Assembly: GCA_015493525.1 (NCBI GenBank)
Contig: WGCY01000015.1
Coordinates: 80,276 to 144,275 of the forward strand
Length of the DNA: 64,000 nt
Reading direction: 5' to 3'
Origin: Bacteroidales bacterium
GTDB lineage: Bacteria > Bacteroidota > Bacteroidia > Bacteroidales > F082
Shown here in pieces: positions 54,057 to 62,595 of the stretch; within the stretch, counting starts at the first letter, position 1; each line of letters begins with the position of its first letter. The notes under the pieces are model-generated. The model ran no database searches, was not told the DNA's origin, and saw nothing but the letters and a program-made list of their open reading frames with translations. A program made the position numbers and the translations under genes.

Positions 54057-54146
54057 ACTCCTTTTTCAGCTTACGAAAATATGATTTTTTTTTGTTCCGA
54101 AAACCTTTGCATTAATTTTTGTCTTGAGGCCTCTTGCTGCGACCGG

Positions 54147-55529
54147 CTATTTTACCAGCAGGATATAACCCCAGGCAGGCAAATGAAATGTCCGGCCGGA
54201 TGGGATATCAATCTCCTCCTTTGTGAAAAAATCGTGGTATTTTCCTTTTACCTGCGCATTATTTACCGTGAATTCTTGTTGTTGGTTGCTCAGGTTAAGC
54301 AGTACAACCAATTGTTTCCCCTGTTTTTCGCGATAGAAAGCAAAGATGTTATGGTTAATCCCTTCGGAAAGGGGGACGAGTTTGCCCCCATCTTTTCCAT
54401 TTTCCAGTACCGGATTTGTCTTTTTTAGATGGTTCAGTTCTGTGTAAAACGAAGCATAAGGAAGCTTGTCCCAGTTGATGGTGTCCTTTTCAAAAAAGCG
54501 GAGGCGTTTGGTGTTTCCGGCTTCCTGTCCGCTATAAATCAATGGCATACCGGGAATGGTGTAATCAAAAACCGTAAAAACCTTAAACGCATCCCCCAGG
54601 CGTTCCAGTGCCGTACCGTTCCACGAATTTTCATCGTGGTTGCTGGTAAAATACATGCGGTACACATCCGGCGGGAAAGTCTCCTTGTTCCATTTCAGGT
54701 AATCCCAAATGTCGGCGGCATTTTTCTTTCCCTGGGCAATGTCGTTCATCAGATGAAGCATTTTCCAGGTGTAATTCATGTCGAAAGCATCTTTTACCAA
54801 AGCCACATTGTCTTCATCCTCCGCCAGCATAAAAACGGGTTTTACTTTGCCAAGGGCAGTACGTGCTTCCTGCCAGAAATCCACCGGGACCATACCGGCC
54901 ACATCGCACCTGAATCCATCCACATCCGCCTTCTTTACCCAATAAATCATGGCATCTATCATGGCCTGGCGCATTTGTTTGTTGTTGTAATCCAGCGAGA
55001 TAACATCTGTCCAGTCATAGGGGGAAACAAAATGCCCGTTTTTGTCTTTTTCGTACCAGTCGGGATGCTCTTTTACCCAGACGTTGTCCCATGAAGTATG
55101 GTTGGCCACCCAGTCGATAATCACATGCATCCCTTTGGCGTGGGCTTTTTTTACCAGCGTTTTCAGGTCTTGGAGCGTGCCAAAATGAGGGTTTACGGCT
55201 TCGTAATCCTGAACCGAGTAGTAGCTTCCCAGCGAACCTTTACGGTTTTCTTTGCCGATGGGATTGATGGGCATTAACCATAAAATATCCACGCCCATTT
55301 TTTGTAACCGGCCAAGATGTTTTTCAAAGGCCTTAAAGGTGCCTTGCGGGGTATATTGCCTGATATTTACTTCGTATATGTTGGCATGGCGGCTCCAGGC
55401 CACATGCTGTACTGTTTTGTTCATTTCCATGTTTTTCTGTATTGATTTTTGTCCGAAGGCAAAGCCGAAGCTTATGAAAAATAGTATCAATAAAGCCGGC
55501 AAAAATCGGGCGAATATTTTATTTTTCAT
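54147..55529 (-). CDS. Exported GH13 alpha-amylase
   Basis: 460 residues with an N-terminal signal peptide (ending FAFGQ) and no T9SS domain, so probably periplasmic. GH13 motifs: VIIDWVANHTSWD (I), DGFRCDVAGMVP with nucleophile Asp (II), MLAEDEDN with acid/base Glu (III) and TSNHDENSWNG (IV). A compact C-terminal beta domain ends AWGYILLVK. Short linker, no carbohydrate-binding module. It likely breaks down maltooligosaccharides after SusCD import, a SusA-like role (inference). Located upstream of lacI on the same strand. Confidence 0.92.
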   Translation of the reverse strand: MKNKIFARFLPALLILFFISFGFAFGQKSIQKNMEMNKTVQHVAWSRHANIYEVNIRQYTPQGTFKAFEKHLGRLQKMGVDILWLMPINPIGKENRKGSLGSYYSVQDYEAVNPHFGTLQDLKTLVKKAHAKGMHVIIDWVANHTSWDNVWVKEHPDWYEKDKNGHFVSPYDWTDVISLDYNNKQMRQAMIDAMIYWVKKADVDGFRCDVAGMVPVDFWQEARTALGKVKPVFMLAEDEDNVALVKDAFDMNYTWKMLHLMNDIAQGKKNAADIWDYLKWNKETFPPDVYRMYFTSNHDENSWNGTALERLGDAFKVFTVFDYTIPGMPLIYSGQEAGNTKRLRFFEKDTINWDKLPYASFYTELNHLKKTNPVLENGKDGGKLVPLSEGINHNIFAFYREKQGKQLVVLLNLSNQQQEFTVNNAQVKGKYHDFFTKEEIDIPSGRTFHLPAWGYILLVK

Positions 55530-55556
55530 ATCGGGAGAGTGTTTGTTTTAAAGGTG

Positions 55557-55564
55557 CAAAGCTA
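55557..55564 (-). promoter_or_regulatory. -7 element of the exported amylase gene
   Basis: Minus-strand TAGCTTTG (TAnnTTTG), 27 nt before the ATG at 55529. Confidence 0.5.
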
Positions 55565-55638
55565 AAAATAAAAGCCATAAAGAAGTCGGGTTGGCTTGTT
55601 GGCTGCAATAAACCAGTCCGGCCCATGCGATTATTTCA

Positions 55639-55646
55639 TAATTTTG
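55639..55646 (+). promoter_or_regulatory. -7 element of the gldA-like gene
   Basis: TAATTTTG (TAnnTTTG), 19 nt before the ATG at 55666; supports that start over the in-frame TTG at 55651. Confidence 0.5.
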
Positions 55647-55665
55647 TATTTTGAAACAGAACGTT

Positions 55666-56580
55666 ATGCATAGCATTGAATGCAGCCATATCAACAGGTT
55701 TTACGGTACGCAACAGGTGTTGGGTGATGTGTCATTTGTGGTGGACAAAGGCCAGGTTACCGGCTTGCTCGGCCCCAATGGTGCAGGCAAAACGACTTTG
55801 ATGAAAATTCTCACTTCTTACCTGCCGCCGAATGAGGGAAATGCATTTGTCCATGATTTCAACGTACAAACCGAAGCCTTGAAAATCAGGAAATTGGTGG
55901 GCTACCTGCCCGAAAATAATCCGCTGTACCCTGAAATGTATGTGCGTGAGTACCTGGGGTTTGTATTGAAAATGTACGATACGGAATTTTCTTTAAAAAA
56001 GCGGGTGGATGAAGTGATTGAACTGACGGGCTTAACGACCGAGCAGTATAAGAAGATTGGTGCTTTGTCCAAAGGCTACCGGCAACGGGTCGGCCTGGCA
56101 CAGTCGCTGATTCACGATCCGCCGGTACTGATACTGGATGAACCTACCACGGGACTGGATCCCAACCAACTTACAGGCATCCGGCAGGTGATTACCCGCC
56201 TGGGAAAAGAAAAGGCTGTTTTGCTCTCCACGCATATTATGCAGGAGGTGGAAGCTGTTTGCAACAGGGTGGTCATCCTCAACAAAGGCCGTGTGGTGGC
56301 AGATGGTAAAGTAGATGTGGTTTTACAAAAAACGGCCTCAACACACAGCTATTTTCTGGAGCTGAAAGAGCAGGTTTCCGATACACTGTTAAAAGAGATT
56401 CCGGAGATTTCCTTTGTGGAGAAACATTCGGATACACAGTGGATTTTACACTTTGAACCGGCAGTGGATGCCCGGGAAATTATTTTTGGTTTTATGGTCA
56501 AAAAAGGGCTGACCCTGTTGTCCTTTTCGGTAAAGCAAGAAAATCTGGAAGATGTTTTTCATCAATTGACAAAAGCATAG
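55666..56580 (+). CDS. gldA: ABC transporter ATP-binding protein, GldA-like
   Basis: 304-residue ATPase: Walker A GLLGPNGAGKTTLMKIL, signature LSKGYRQRVGLAQSL, Walker B PVLILDEPTTGLDPNQ and H-loop LSTHIMQEVEAVC. The VGYLPENNPLYPEMYVREYL segment and an about 90-residue C-terminal extension match GldA, the ATPase of a gliding-motility ABC transporter in Bacteroidota. No permease (GldF/GldG) gene lies next to it, a common situation for gldA in this phylum. Fits the presence of T9SS cargo in the window, though gliding cannot be concluded. Confidence 0.82.
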   Translation: MHSIECSHINRFYGTQQVLGDVSFVVDKGQVTGLLGPNGAGKTTLMKILTSYLPPNEGNAFVHDFNVQTEALKIRKLVGYLPENNPLYPEMYVREYLGFVLKMYDTEFSLKKRVDEVIELTGLTTEQYKKIGALSKGYRQRVGLAQSLIHDPPVLILDEPTTGLDPNQLTGIRQVITRLGKEKAVLLSTHIMQEVEAVCNRVVILNKGRVVADGKVDVVLQKTASTHSYFLELKEQVSDTLLKEIPEISFVEKHSDTQWILHFEPAVDAREIIFGFMVKKGLTLLSFSVKQENLEDVFHQLTKA

Positions 56581-56664
56581 CAAGCGAACGGTTACTTGCT
56601 TAATTTAAATCGTTATAAATTACCCTGTTTTTGTGAACTTTCATTTTTCCAAAAAGGATTTTCG

Positions 56665-56672
56665 TATTTTTG
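56665..56672 (+). promoter_or_regulatory. -7 element upstream of the metK riboswitch
   Basis: TATTTTTG (TAnnTTTG) about 28 nt upstream of the riboswitch, consistent with a transcript starting just before it. Confidence 0.55.
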
Positions 56673-56699
56673 CCGCACGTTCATAAAACGTATTGTAAT

Positions 56700-56750
56700 A
56701 AAGTGGAAGGATTTGATTGATTGCAACCACGATAAAAAACTGCTAAACCA
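56700..56750 (+). ncRNA. SAM-II riboswitch
   Basis: The leader of metK contains the SAM-II order of elements: P1 strand GTGG (56703-56706), loop GGATTTGATTGATTGCAA, P1 complement CCAC (56727-56730), then GATAAAAAACTGCTAAACC. These line up with the conserved GAUUU...AUUGCAA...GAUAAA...GCUAAA of the H-type pseudoknot that binds S-adenosylmethionine. Gene context is ideal. The 3' end lies about 60 nt before the start codon, farther than in many SAM-II examples, and a short T-run follows at 56752-56757. Confidence 0.82.
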
Positions 56751-56812
56751 ATTTTTTACCTGCCGTCAATCATCGAACGCCACTGTTTGATGTTTAACTA
56801 AAAACAAAAATT

Positions 56813-58105
56813 ATGTCTTATTATTTCACTTCGGAATCTGTTTCCGAAGGACATCCCGATAAGGTAGCCGATCAGATTTCGGATGCCGTTCTTGACGAAA
56901 TGCTCCGCCAGGATCCTGAATCAAAAGTAGCCTGTGAAACCATGGTCAGCACCGGACTGGCAGTGATTGCCGGGGAGGTAAAAACCAAGGCGTGGATTGA
57001 TTTACAGCATGTTGCCAGGCAAACTATCCAGCGAATAGGTTATACCAAAGCCGAGTACCAGTTCGACAGTAATTCGTGTGCTGTAATTTCTGCCGTACAT
57101 GAACAATCGTCCGACATTAACCAGGGCGTGGTACGTGCCACTGAAGAGGAGCAGGGTGCCGGTGACCAGGGTATGATGTTTGGCTATGCAACGCGTGAAA
57201 CAAAAACACTCATGCCGCTGACTTCTGAAATCGCTCATGATTTGTTATGGGAAATGGCCGCCATCCGCCGCGAAGGCAAAGTAATGACCTATTTACGTCC
57301 TGATTCGAAATCGCAGGTAACGCTGGAATACTCCGATGACGGAAAACCGGTAAAAATTGATACGTTGGTTATTTCCACCCAGCATGACGATTTCGATGAG
57401 GAAAAAGCCATGCAGCAAAAAATTGCCGAAGATGTAGAACAATACCTGATTCCAAGAATTATAGGGAAATATCCGGAACATCTTTTCAAGGGGTACCGGC
57501 TACTGGTAAATCCTACCGGAAAATTTGTGATAGGCGGTCCTCACGGGGATACCGGCCTTACCGGGCGTAAAATTATTGTAGATGCTTACGGTGGGCATGG
57601 AGCCCATGGCGGCGGTGCTTTCTCCGGAAAAGATTCTTCCAAGGTGGATCGCTCCGGTGCCTATGCTGCCCGTCATATTGCCAAAAATATGGTAGCTGCC
57701 GGCGTGGCCGACCAAATGTTGGTGCAGGTGGCTTATGCCATTGGCGTGAGCAAGCCGGTAGGCTTTTATGTAAATACTTACGGTACGGCCAAAGTAAAAG
57801 ATGAAAACGGCAACCTGCTGAACGATAGTCAGATTGCCCGTATCATTGAAACTATTTTCGATATGCGTCCCTATGCCATCGTAAAACGTTTCGGACTGAA
57901 AAATCCTGTTTTTGAAAGAACCGCTTCATACGGCCATTTCGGTCGCGATGTGGTAACAGAAGAACAGGAAGTTTTCTACGAAGACGAAACCACCACTTTC
58001 AAGGAAGAGCGCGATGGACGAAAAGTCTATACCAAGCCCATTAAATTCTTTGCCTGGGAAGAGCTGGATTACGTGGACAAAGTGAAAAAAGCGTTTAAGC
58101 TTTAA
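56813..58105 (+). CDS. metK: S-adenosylmethionine synthetase
   Basis: Makes SAM from methionine and ATP. 430 residues, slightly longer than the E. coli enzyme. Motifs: [20 protein letters not shown] at the N-terminus, [12 protein letters not shown] (ATP-binding), and [22 protein letters not shown] P-loop (core GGGAFSGKD). Under likely feedback control of the upstream SAM-II riboswitch. Strong terminator after the stop. Confidence 0.97.
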   Translation: MSYYFTSESVSEGHPDKVADQISDAVLDEMLRQDPESKVACETMVSTGLAVIAGEVKTKAWIDLQHVARQTIQRIGYTKAEYQFDSNSCAVISAVHEQSSDINQGVVRATEEEQGAGDQGMMFGYATRETKTLMPLTSEIAHDLLWEMAAIRREGKVMTYLRPDSKSQVTLEYSDDGKPVKIDTLVISTQHDDFDEEKAMQQKIAEDVEQYLIPRIIGKYPEHLFKGYRLLVNPTGKFVIGGPHGDTGLTGRKIIVDAYGGHGAHGGGAFSGKDSSKVDRSGAYAARHIAKNMVAAGVADQMLVQVAYAIGVSKPVGFYVNTYGTAKVKDENGNLLNDSQIARIIETIFDMRPYAIVKRFGLKNPVFERTASYGHFGRDVVTEEQEVFYEDETTTFKEERDGRKVYTKPIKFFAWEELDYVDKVKKAFKL

Positions 58106-58120
58106 AAATCAATTCACAAC

Positions 58121-58152
58121 AAAAAAGCCGGGGGAGACCTCGGCTTTTTTTT
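58121..58152 (+). terminator. Terminator of metK
   Basis: Perfect AAAAAAGCCG / CGGCTTTTTT stem extended by three inner pairs (one G-U), loop GAGA, with eight T. Confidence 0.92.
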
Positions 58153-58178
58153 GTTTGGTGCGTGGTATTTTACATATT

Positions 58179-58276
58179 CAGCTCCTCCGGATTTGCAATC
58201 CGGAGGTTTTTATGCCGGGGGATTTCAAATCCCCCATCCCCATAACATTCGGATTTCAAATCCGAATGAGCTGTAG
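58179..58276 (+). repeat. Composite three-hairpin repeat (copy 2)
   Basis: Hairpins at 58184-58206 (loop TGC), 58217-58235 (TCA) and 58246-58268 (TCA), enclosed by CAGCTC / GAGCTG and followed by TAG. All stems have GGATT/AATCC next to the loop. Confidence 0.88.
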
Positions 58277-58383
58277 GTTTTTATCAACGAATTGCACTAA
58301 TTTTTGTTTTTGTCTTGCCTGCGGCCCGGCAAAAACCGTTTTCCTGTCTGTTCAATTGGCTAACTATCTAAATAACCAACTCT

Positions 58384-58481
58384 CAGCTCCTCCGGATTTG
58401 CAATCCGGAGGTTTTTAAGTCCGGGGATTTAAAATCCCCTATCGCGATACCTTTCGGATTACAAATCCGAATGAGCTGTAG
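58384..58481 (+). repeat. Composite three-hairpin repeat (copy 3)
   Basis: Same-direction copy 205 bp further on: hairpins 58389-58411 (loop TGC), 58423-58439 (TAA) and 58453-58471 (ACA), with the same CAGCTC/GAGCTG borders. Stem lengths and inter-hairpin sequence differ from copy 2 while pairing is kept. Confidence 0.88.
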
Positions 58482-58520
58482 TTCTAAAAATTAATGCACA
58501 TCAGGTTGCTTATTTCTGCA

Positions 58521-59516
58521 TTAAACTTTCACCACCATTTTTCCAACATTTTTCCCTTCAAAAAGGTCAAGGAATGCAAGTGGAATATTTTCAAAACCTT
58601 CCACTATGGTTTCTTTGTAATTCAATTTTCCTTCAGCCAACCATGCTGAAAGTTGTTTAATGGCCGAAGGGAATTTCCTGGCGTAATCGTTCACGATGAA
58701 GCCTTGCATCAAAGCACTGTTCTTTATCAAAAAAGGTTCCACCCTGATTCCCATGGGCATTCTTGTTTCATTGTACAGCGAGATGGCACCGCAAACAACA
58801 ATTCTTGCAAATGGGTTGATGTTAAACAAAACGGCATCGGAAACCGGCCCGCCCACATTATCGAAATAAACATCAATGCCACCCGGACAGGCGGTGGCAA
58901 TGGCTTTTCTTAAATTGGGAACGCTTTTGTAATTGATGGCTCCATCAAAGGCAAAATCTGATTTTAACAAATCTGCCTTTTCATCACTACCTGCTGTGCC
59001 CACCACGTGGCAGCCCAAAATTTTCCCGATTTGTCCCACTACGCTTCCCACGGCACCGGCAGCTCCCGAAACAAAAAGTGTCTCTCCCTTTTTGGATTTT
59101 CCAATTTCAAACAGCCCGAGGTAAGCCGTTAATCCGGTCAGCCCTAAAATGCCCAGGTAAGCCGACAAGGGTGCTTTTGCAGGATCTACTTTCATCAATC
59201 CTTTTCCGTTGGATTTCTGAAATTTCTTCCATTCCAAAATGCCTGATACGAAATCGCCTTTTGTGAAATCAGGGTGTTTTGAGGCCTTCACTTCCGCAAT
59301 GATTCCCGAACTTATGGGTTTGTTTATCTGGAAAGGGGGGATGTATGATTTGGCATCGTTCATCCGTCCCCGAAGGTAGGGATCCACCGAGACATAAACC
59401 GTTTTCAGTAGCATTTCACCCTTTTCTATCTGTGGTATTTCGTCCGGCACAAATTGAAAATCATTCAGTGTTGGTTTTCCCTTAGGGCGGCTTTTTAATA
59501 AAATATGCGTGTTCAT
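58521..59516 (-). CDS. NADP-dependent MDR-family oxidoreductase
   Basis: 331-residue zinc-free medium-chain reductase of the CurA/PTGR/leukotriene B4 dehydrogenase-like group, which reduces alpha,beta-unsaturated carbonyls. Features: SVDPYLRGRMND near the N-terminus, LGLTGLTAYLGLFEIG, cofactor motif VSGAAGAVGSVVGQIGK, YFDNVGGPVSDAVL, and GFENIPLAFLDLFEGKNVGKMVVKV at the end (pieces GFENIP, KNVGKMV). Its ATG overlaps the end of the upstream GMC oxidoreductase by 4 bp, so the two are translationally coupled. Confidence 0.92.
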   Translation of the reverse strand: MNTHILLKSRPKGKPTLNDFQFVPDEIPQIEKGEMLLKTVYVSVDPYLRGRMNDAKSYIPPFQINKPISSGIIAEVKASKHPDFTKGDFVSGILEWKKFQKSNGKGLMKVDPAKAPLSAYLGILGLTGLTAYLGLFEIGKSKKGETLFVSGAAGAVGSVVGQIGKILGCHVVGTAGSDEKADLLKSDFAFDGAINYKSVPNLRKAIATACPGGIDVYFDNVGGPVSDAVLFNINPFARIVVCGAISLYNETRMPMGIRVEPFLIKNSALMQGFIVNDYARKFPSAIKQLSAWLAEGKLNYKETIVEGFENIPLAFLDLFEGKNVGKMVVKV

Positions 59517-61093
59517 ATTTTCTTTTTTGGAATGAAATTCATGGCCCGCTCACTCATGGCCGTAATGGTCAGCGAAGGGTTCACCCCGGGATTGGCCGAG
59601 ATGGCTGCCCCATCACAAACCAGCATGTTATGATAACCAAAAACCCGGTGCTGCTCATCAATTACCCCCGTTTCGGGAGAATCGCCAATGACCGCGCCAC
59701 CGAGAATATGGGCGGTAGTAGGAATGCCGAAAAAGGCCTCCGTGGTTAATACAAAAGGCTTGCCCTTGATAACCGCTGACGTGTGCTCGGCCAGCTCTTT
59801 GGCACGCGGAATAAAAGAGGAAGGTGCTTTCCCGGTAGAAACCGTAGAATTCAAGTTAACCCATCCCCGTTTAAAGCGCAGGGTACTGTCGAGATGCTGC
59901 ATAAACAACAGAATGACCGATTCTTCCGCAAAGTTTTTGGAAAAATAAATACGCAGCCACTGTCCCGGTTTGGTAACCAGTAACTTCAACAGTTTTCCGG
60001 TTCGGCTCCAGCCGTTTTTGCCGAAAGTAAGCGGGACGCCCATGAGTTTAAAAAATCCGGAACCGGAGCCATAACGTACCGGCTCCACATGCGAATCCTC
60101 ATCGGGCGGGAAAATAGAGCCAATGGCCACCCCTTTGGAAAAGTCTTTTTCCCTTTCGGGCGAATGCACCTGTATCAGGCTTTCGTTGTTGGTGCGGATA
60201 TCATCGCCGGTCTTGCGGCTCAGCTTTGTAAGTCCTTTTTCTTTCATATCGAGCAACAACCGAACAGTTCCTAATACCCCGCCGGAGAATACAATACCTT
60301 TGGCTTTTACCTGCTTCTTTTTGCTGAAAAGTATGCCGGTTGATTTTTTGTAGGTGATAAGATAACCGTCAGAACCGTCTTCTTCCCCGTCAGGGAGCAC
60401 GTCAATAACGCGGTGTTCGGCCAGGACATCAGCTCCTTTTTTCATGGCGAGATAAAGGTAATTTTTGTCGAGGGTATTTTTTGCATTGTAGCGGCAGCCG
60501 GTCATGCAAGCGCCGCAATAGTTACAACCGGCACGGCTTGGCCCTTCACCGTTGAAAAACGGATCGGGTATTTCCACTTCAGGCTCGCCGAAGAAAACGG
60601 CTACATCGGTGGGCTCAAATTCGTTGTCGTGCCCCATCTTTTTTGCCACTTCTTTTAAAGCCAGGTCAGCATCATAAAGTTCGGGAACCCGGGTTGCCCC
60701 CAGCATTTTCTCAGCTGTTTGGTAATAGGGTTCCAGCTCTTTTTGCCAGTCGGTAAGCCCTGACCAACTGCCGGTTTCGAAGAATTGTTTTTTAGGGCGC
60801 GGAAGGGTGTTGGCATACACCAGTGAGCCACCGCCCACGCCCACGCCGCTAAGGATGCCCACGTGACGCAGGAAAGTCATTTTGAAGATACCGAAAAACC
60901 GGAAAGCCGGCAGCCAAAGCCATTTGCGAAGGTGCCAGTTGTTTTCCGGAAAGTCTTCCGGTTTCCACCATTTGCCTTTTTCTATCACCAGCACTTTGTA
61001 ACCTTTTTCGCTAAGGCGCAGTGCCGATACCGATCCGCCAAAGCCGGAGCCGATGATGACGTAATCGTACGTTTCCTGAATTTTCTGTTGCAT
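59513..61093 (-). CDS. GMC-family oxidoreductase with Cys-rich motif
   Basis: 526-residue FAD enzyme. N-terminal FAD motif DYVIIGSGFGGSVSALRLSE, SGVGVGGGSLVYANTL (active-site loop), and C-terminal GVNPSLTITAMSERAM with the usual Asn-Pro-x-x-Thr-type GMC end. Around residue 195 lies CNYCGACMTGC, followed by RYNAKNTLDKNYL; this Cys cluster recurs in cholesterol oxidase-like GMC proteins and could bind a metal or iron-sulfur centre (unproven). Substrate perhaps a sterol or other alcohol. First gene of a two-gene operon. Confidence 0.88.
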   Translation of the reverse strand: MQQKIQETYDYVIIGSGFGGSVSALRLSEKGYKVLVIEKGKWWKPEDFPENNWHLRKWLWLPAFRFFGIFKMTFLRHVGILSGVGVGGGSLVYANTLPRPKKQFFETGSWSGLTDWQKELEPYYQTAEKMLGATRVPELYDADLALKEVAKKMGHDNEFEPTDVAVFFGEPEVEIPDPFFNGEGPSRAGCNYCGACMTGCRYNAKNTLDKNYLYLAMKKGADVLAEHRVIDVLPDGEEDGSDGYLITYKKSTGILFSKKKQVKAKGIVFSGGVLGTVRLLLDMKEKGLTKLSRKTGDDIRTNNESLIQVHSPEREKDFSKGVAIGSIFPPDEDSHVEPVRYGSGSGFFKLMGVPLTFGKNGWSRTGKLLKLLVTKPGQWLRIYFSKNFAEESVILLFMQHLDSTLRFKRGWVNLNSTVSTGKAPSSFIPRAKELAEHTSAVIKGKPFVLTTEAFFGIPTTAHILGGAVIGDSPETGVIDEQHRVFGYHNMLVCDGAAISANPGVNPSLTITAMSERAMNFIPKKKI

Positions 61094-61258
61094 GGGATTG
61101 TTTTTGCTGTAAAGTTAGTAAAGTATTGTAAAAAAGAGACATCGGGCTTGAAGAATAAAATTATAATTTTCAGGCGTGGACACCTGAAGCGGTTGTGATT
61201 ATGTTTATTTGTTTAGCCAAGGACACCTGAACCAAGGACGCCTGAAACGGATACCGGG

Positions 61259-62314
61259 TTAAAGTCCAAACCGGTTTAAATCCCAACGGTTTTCCGGGTC
61301 AAATTTCAACTGATCCCCTTCGGTATACAACGGTGAGGGAATGTTGTTGGTAAAAAGCTGCCCGGTACCCAGGCCCTGTGGCATGGGATTTTGCAGCAAA
61401 AACGTCCACTGCGCAATGGCATTCAGGCCGATGTTGCCTTCCAATGCGGAGGTAACCCACCAGCCGGCATTATTTTGTTCAGCCACACCAATAAACTGCC
61501 TGCTCCGGCTGAAACCACCCAGCAACGAAGGTTTCAGAACCAAATACTGTGGACGAATGATTTGTACCATTTTTTGAATGTTTTCATTGGTTTTCAAGCC
61601 AATCAGCTCCTCATCCAAAGCGATGGGAACCGGTGATTTTTCGCAAAGCTTTGCCATTGCTTCCCATTGCCCCTGCCGGATGGGCTGTTCAATGGAATGA
61701 ATGCCTAATTCCGACAGACGGTTGAGGTTTTCCAAAGCTTCTTTCGGTGCAAAAGCACCGTTGGCATCCACCCGGAGCTCCAGTTCTTTTTCGTTGTACT
61801 CCTGCCTTATCATCCGCAGCAGTTCCAGTTCCTGTTTAAAATCGATGGCACCTATCTTCAATTTCACACAACGAAAACCGGCTTCCAGCTTCTCCCGTAT
61901 CTGCTTTTTCATAAAATCCGCATCGCCCATCCAGATCAGGCCGTTGATGGGAATGCCTTCACGTCCATCGGTAAAAGCTGAGGGGAACAAAATACGTTGA
62001 CCACCTCGCTGCAAATCGATCAAAGCCGTTTCCAGCCCAAACCGGATGGAAGGAAAATCCTTCAAACCCTCATTCAGCCAAATGTCAAAAGGCTCGGGAT
62101 GTTTTTGCATTTCCTGCAAAATATACTCATAGTCGTTCCACGGATCCGGGCTCAGCCCTTTGATGGTGCTACACTCGCCAATACCGATAATATCAGGGTT
62201 TTCCGTATCACTCACCAGCAGAAAATAAGAAGTCTTTTGTCGTAACACCCCCCGCGAAGTACCGGCAGGTTGCCTGAATTTCAAAACGTGTTTTTTAAAA
62301 GAGAGCTGGAGCAT
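61259..62314 (-). CDS. menC: o-Succinylbenzoate synthase (enolase superfamily)
   Basis: 351 residues. Capping domain then a TIM barrel with the MLE/MenC residues: CVKLKIG (Lys-x-Lys), ELRVDANGAF (metal Asp), HSIEQPIR (metal Glu), PIALDEELIG (metal Asp/Glu) and QYLVLKPSLLGG (catalytic Lys). This set fits MenC, which dehydrates SHCHC to o-succinylbenzoate in menaquinone synthesis. No other men genes are adjacent, so a dipeptide epimerase is a less likely alternative. The ATG at 62314 is preferred over the TTG at 62326, which lies inside the -7 box. Confidence 0.82.
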   Translation of the reverse strand: MLQLSFKKHVLKFRQPAGTSRGVLRQKTSYFLLVSDTENPDIIGIGECSTIKGLSPDPWNDYEYILQEMQKHPEPFDIWLNEGLKDFPSIRFGLETALIDLQRGGQRILFPSAFTDGREGIPINGLIWMGDADFMKKQIREKLEAGFRCVKLKIGAIDFKQELELLRMIRQEYNEKELELRVDANGAFAPKEALENLNRLSELGIHSIEQPIRQGQWEAMAKLCEKSPVPIALDEELIGLKTNENIQKMVQIIRPQYLVLKPSLLGGFSRSRQFIGVAEQNNAGWWVTSALEGNIGLNAIAQWTFLLQNPMPQGLGTGQLFTNNIPSPLYTEGDQLKFDPENRWDLNRFGL

Positions 62315-62323
62315 TTTTATTTT

Positions 62324-62331
62324 CAAAAATA
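62324..62331 (-). promoter_or_regulatory. -7 element of menC
   Basis: Minus-strand TATTTTTG ends 9 nt before the menC ATG, implying a leader of only a few nucleotides. Confidence 0.55.
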
Positions 62332-62595
62332 AGAAAAAAGAACTTCACGCCGGGAAACGATTTTTGAGACATAATTTATTCCAAAATTATTTGTATTTTT
62401 GTTTTGGTTTAATCTAAAATAAAAATAAGTTTGGTTTAGAATGAAAACGCGAAAACTTTTTTTATCTGTTTCTGGATGAGTTTCAAAGATATCCGGGATT
62501 TTCAAAAGTTTTTTTATCAATCCGGCTGCAAAGTACAATGAAGAAACGTTTAGCATTAGCGTCAGGTTGCCTTATCTCGTAAACAGAATAACGGA

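Noticed and set aside
54057..54146. GAAAACCTTTGC as an autoregulatory LacI operator upstream of lacI
   Set aside because: Lacks the central CG and is only weakly symmetric; too degenerate to call.
57882..57892. AAAACGTTTC as a further operator
   Set aside because: Lies within the metK coding sequence and is not a full palindrome; treated as chance.
58155..58418. Open frame of 87 codons across the hairpin repeats
   Set aside because: Its sequence is mostly the two repeat copies and linker; no coding character.
62323..62556. Minus-strand open frame of 77 codons upstream of menC
   Set aside because: It covers the menC promoter, encodes no recognisable motif and has no start signal; chance AT-rich frame.
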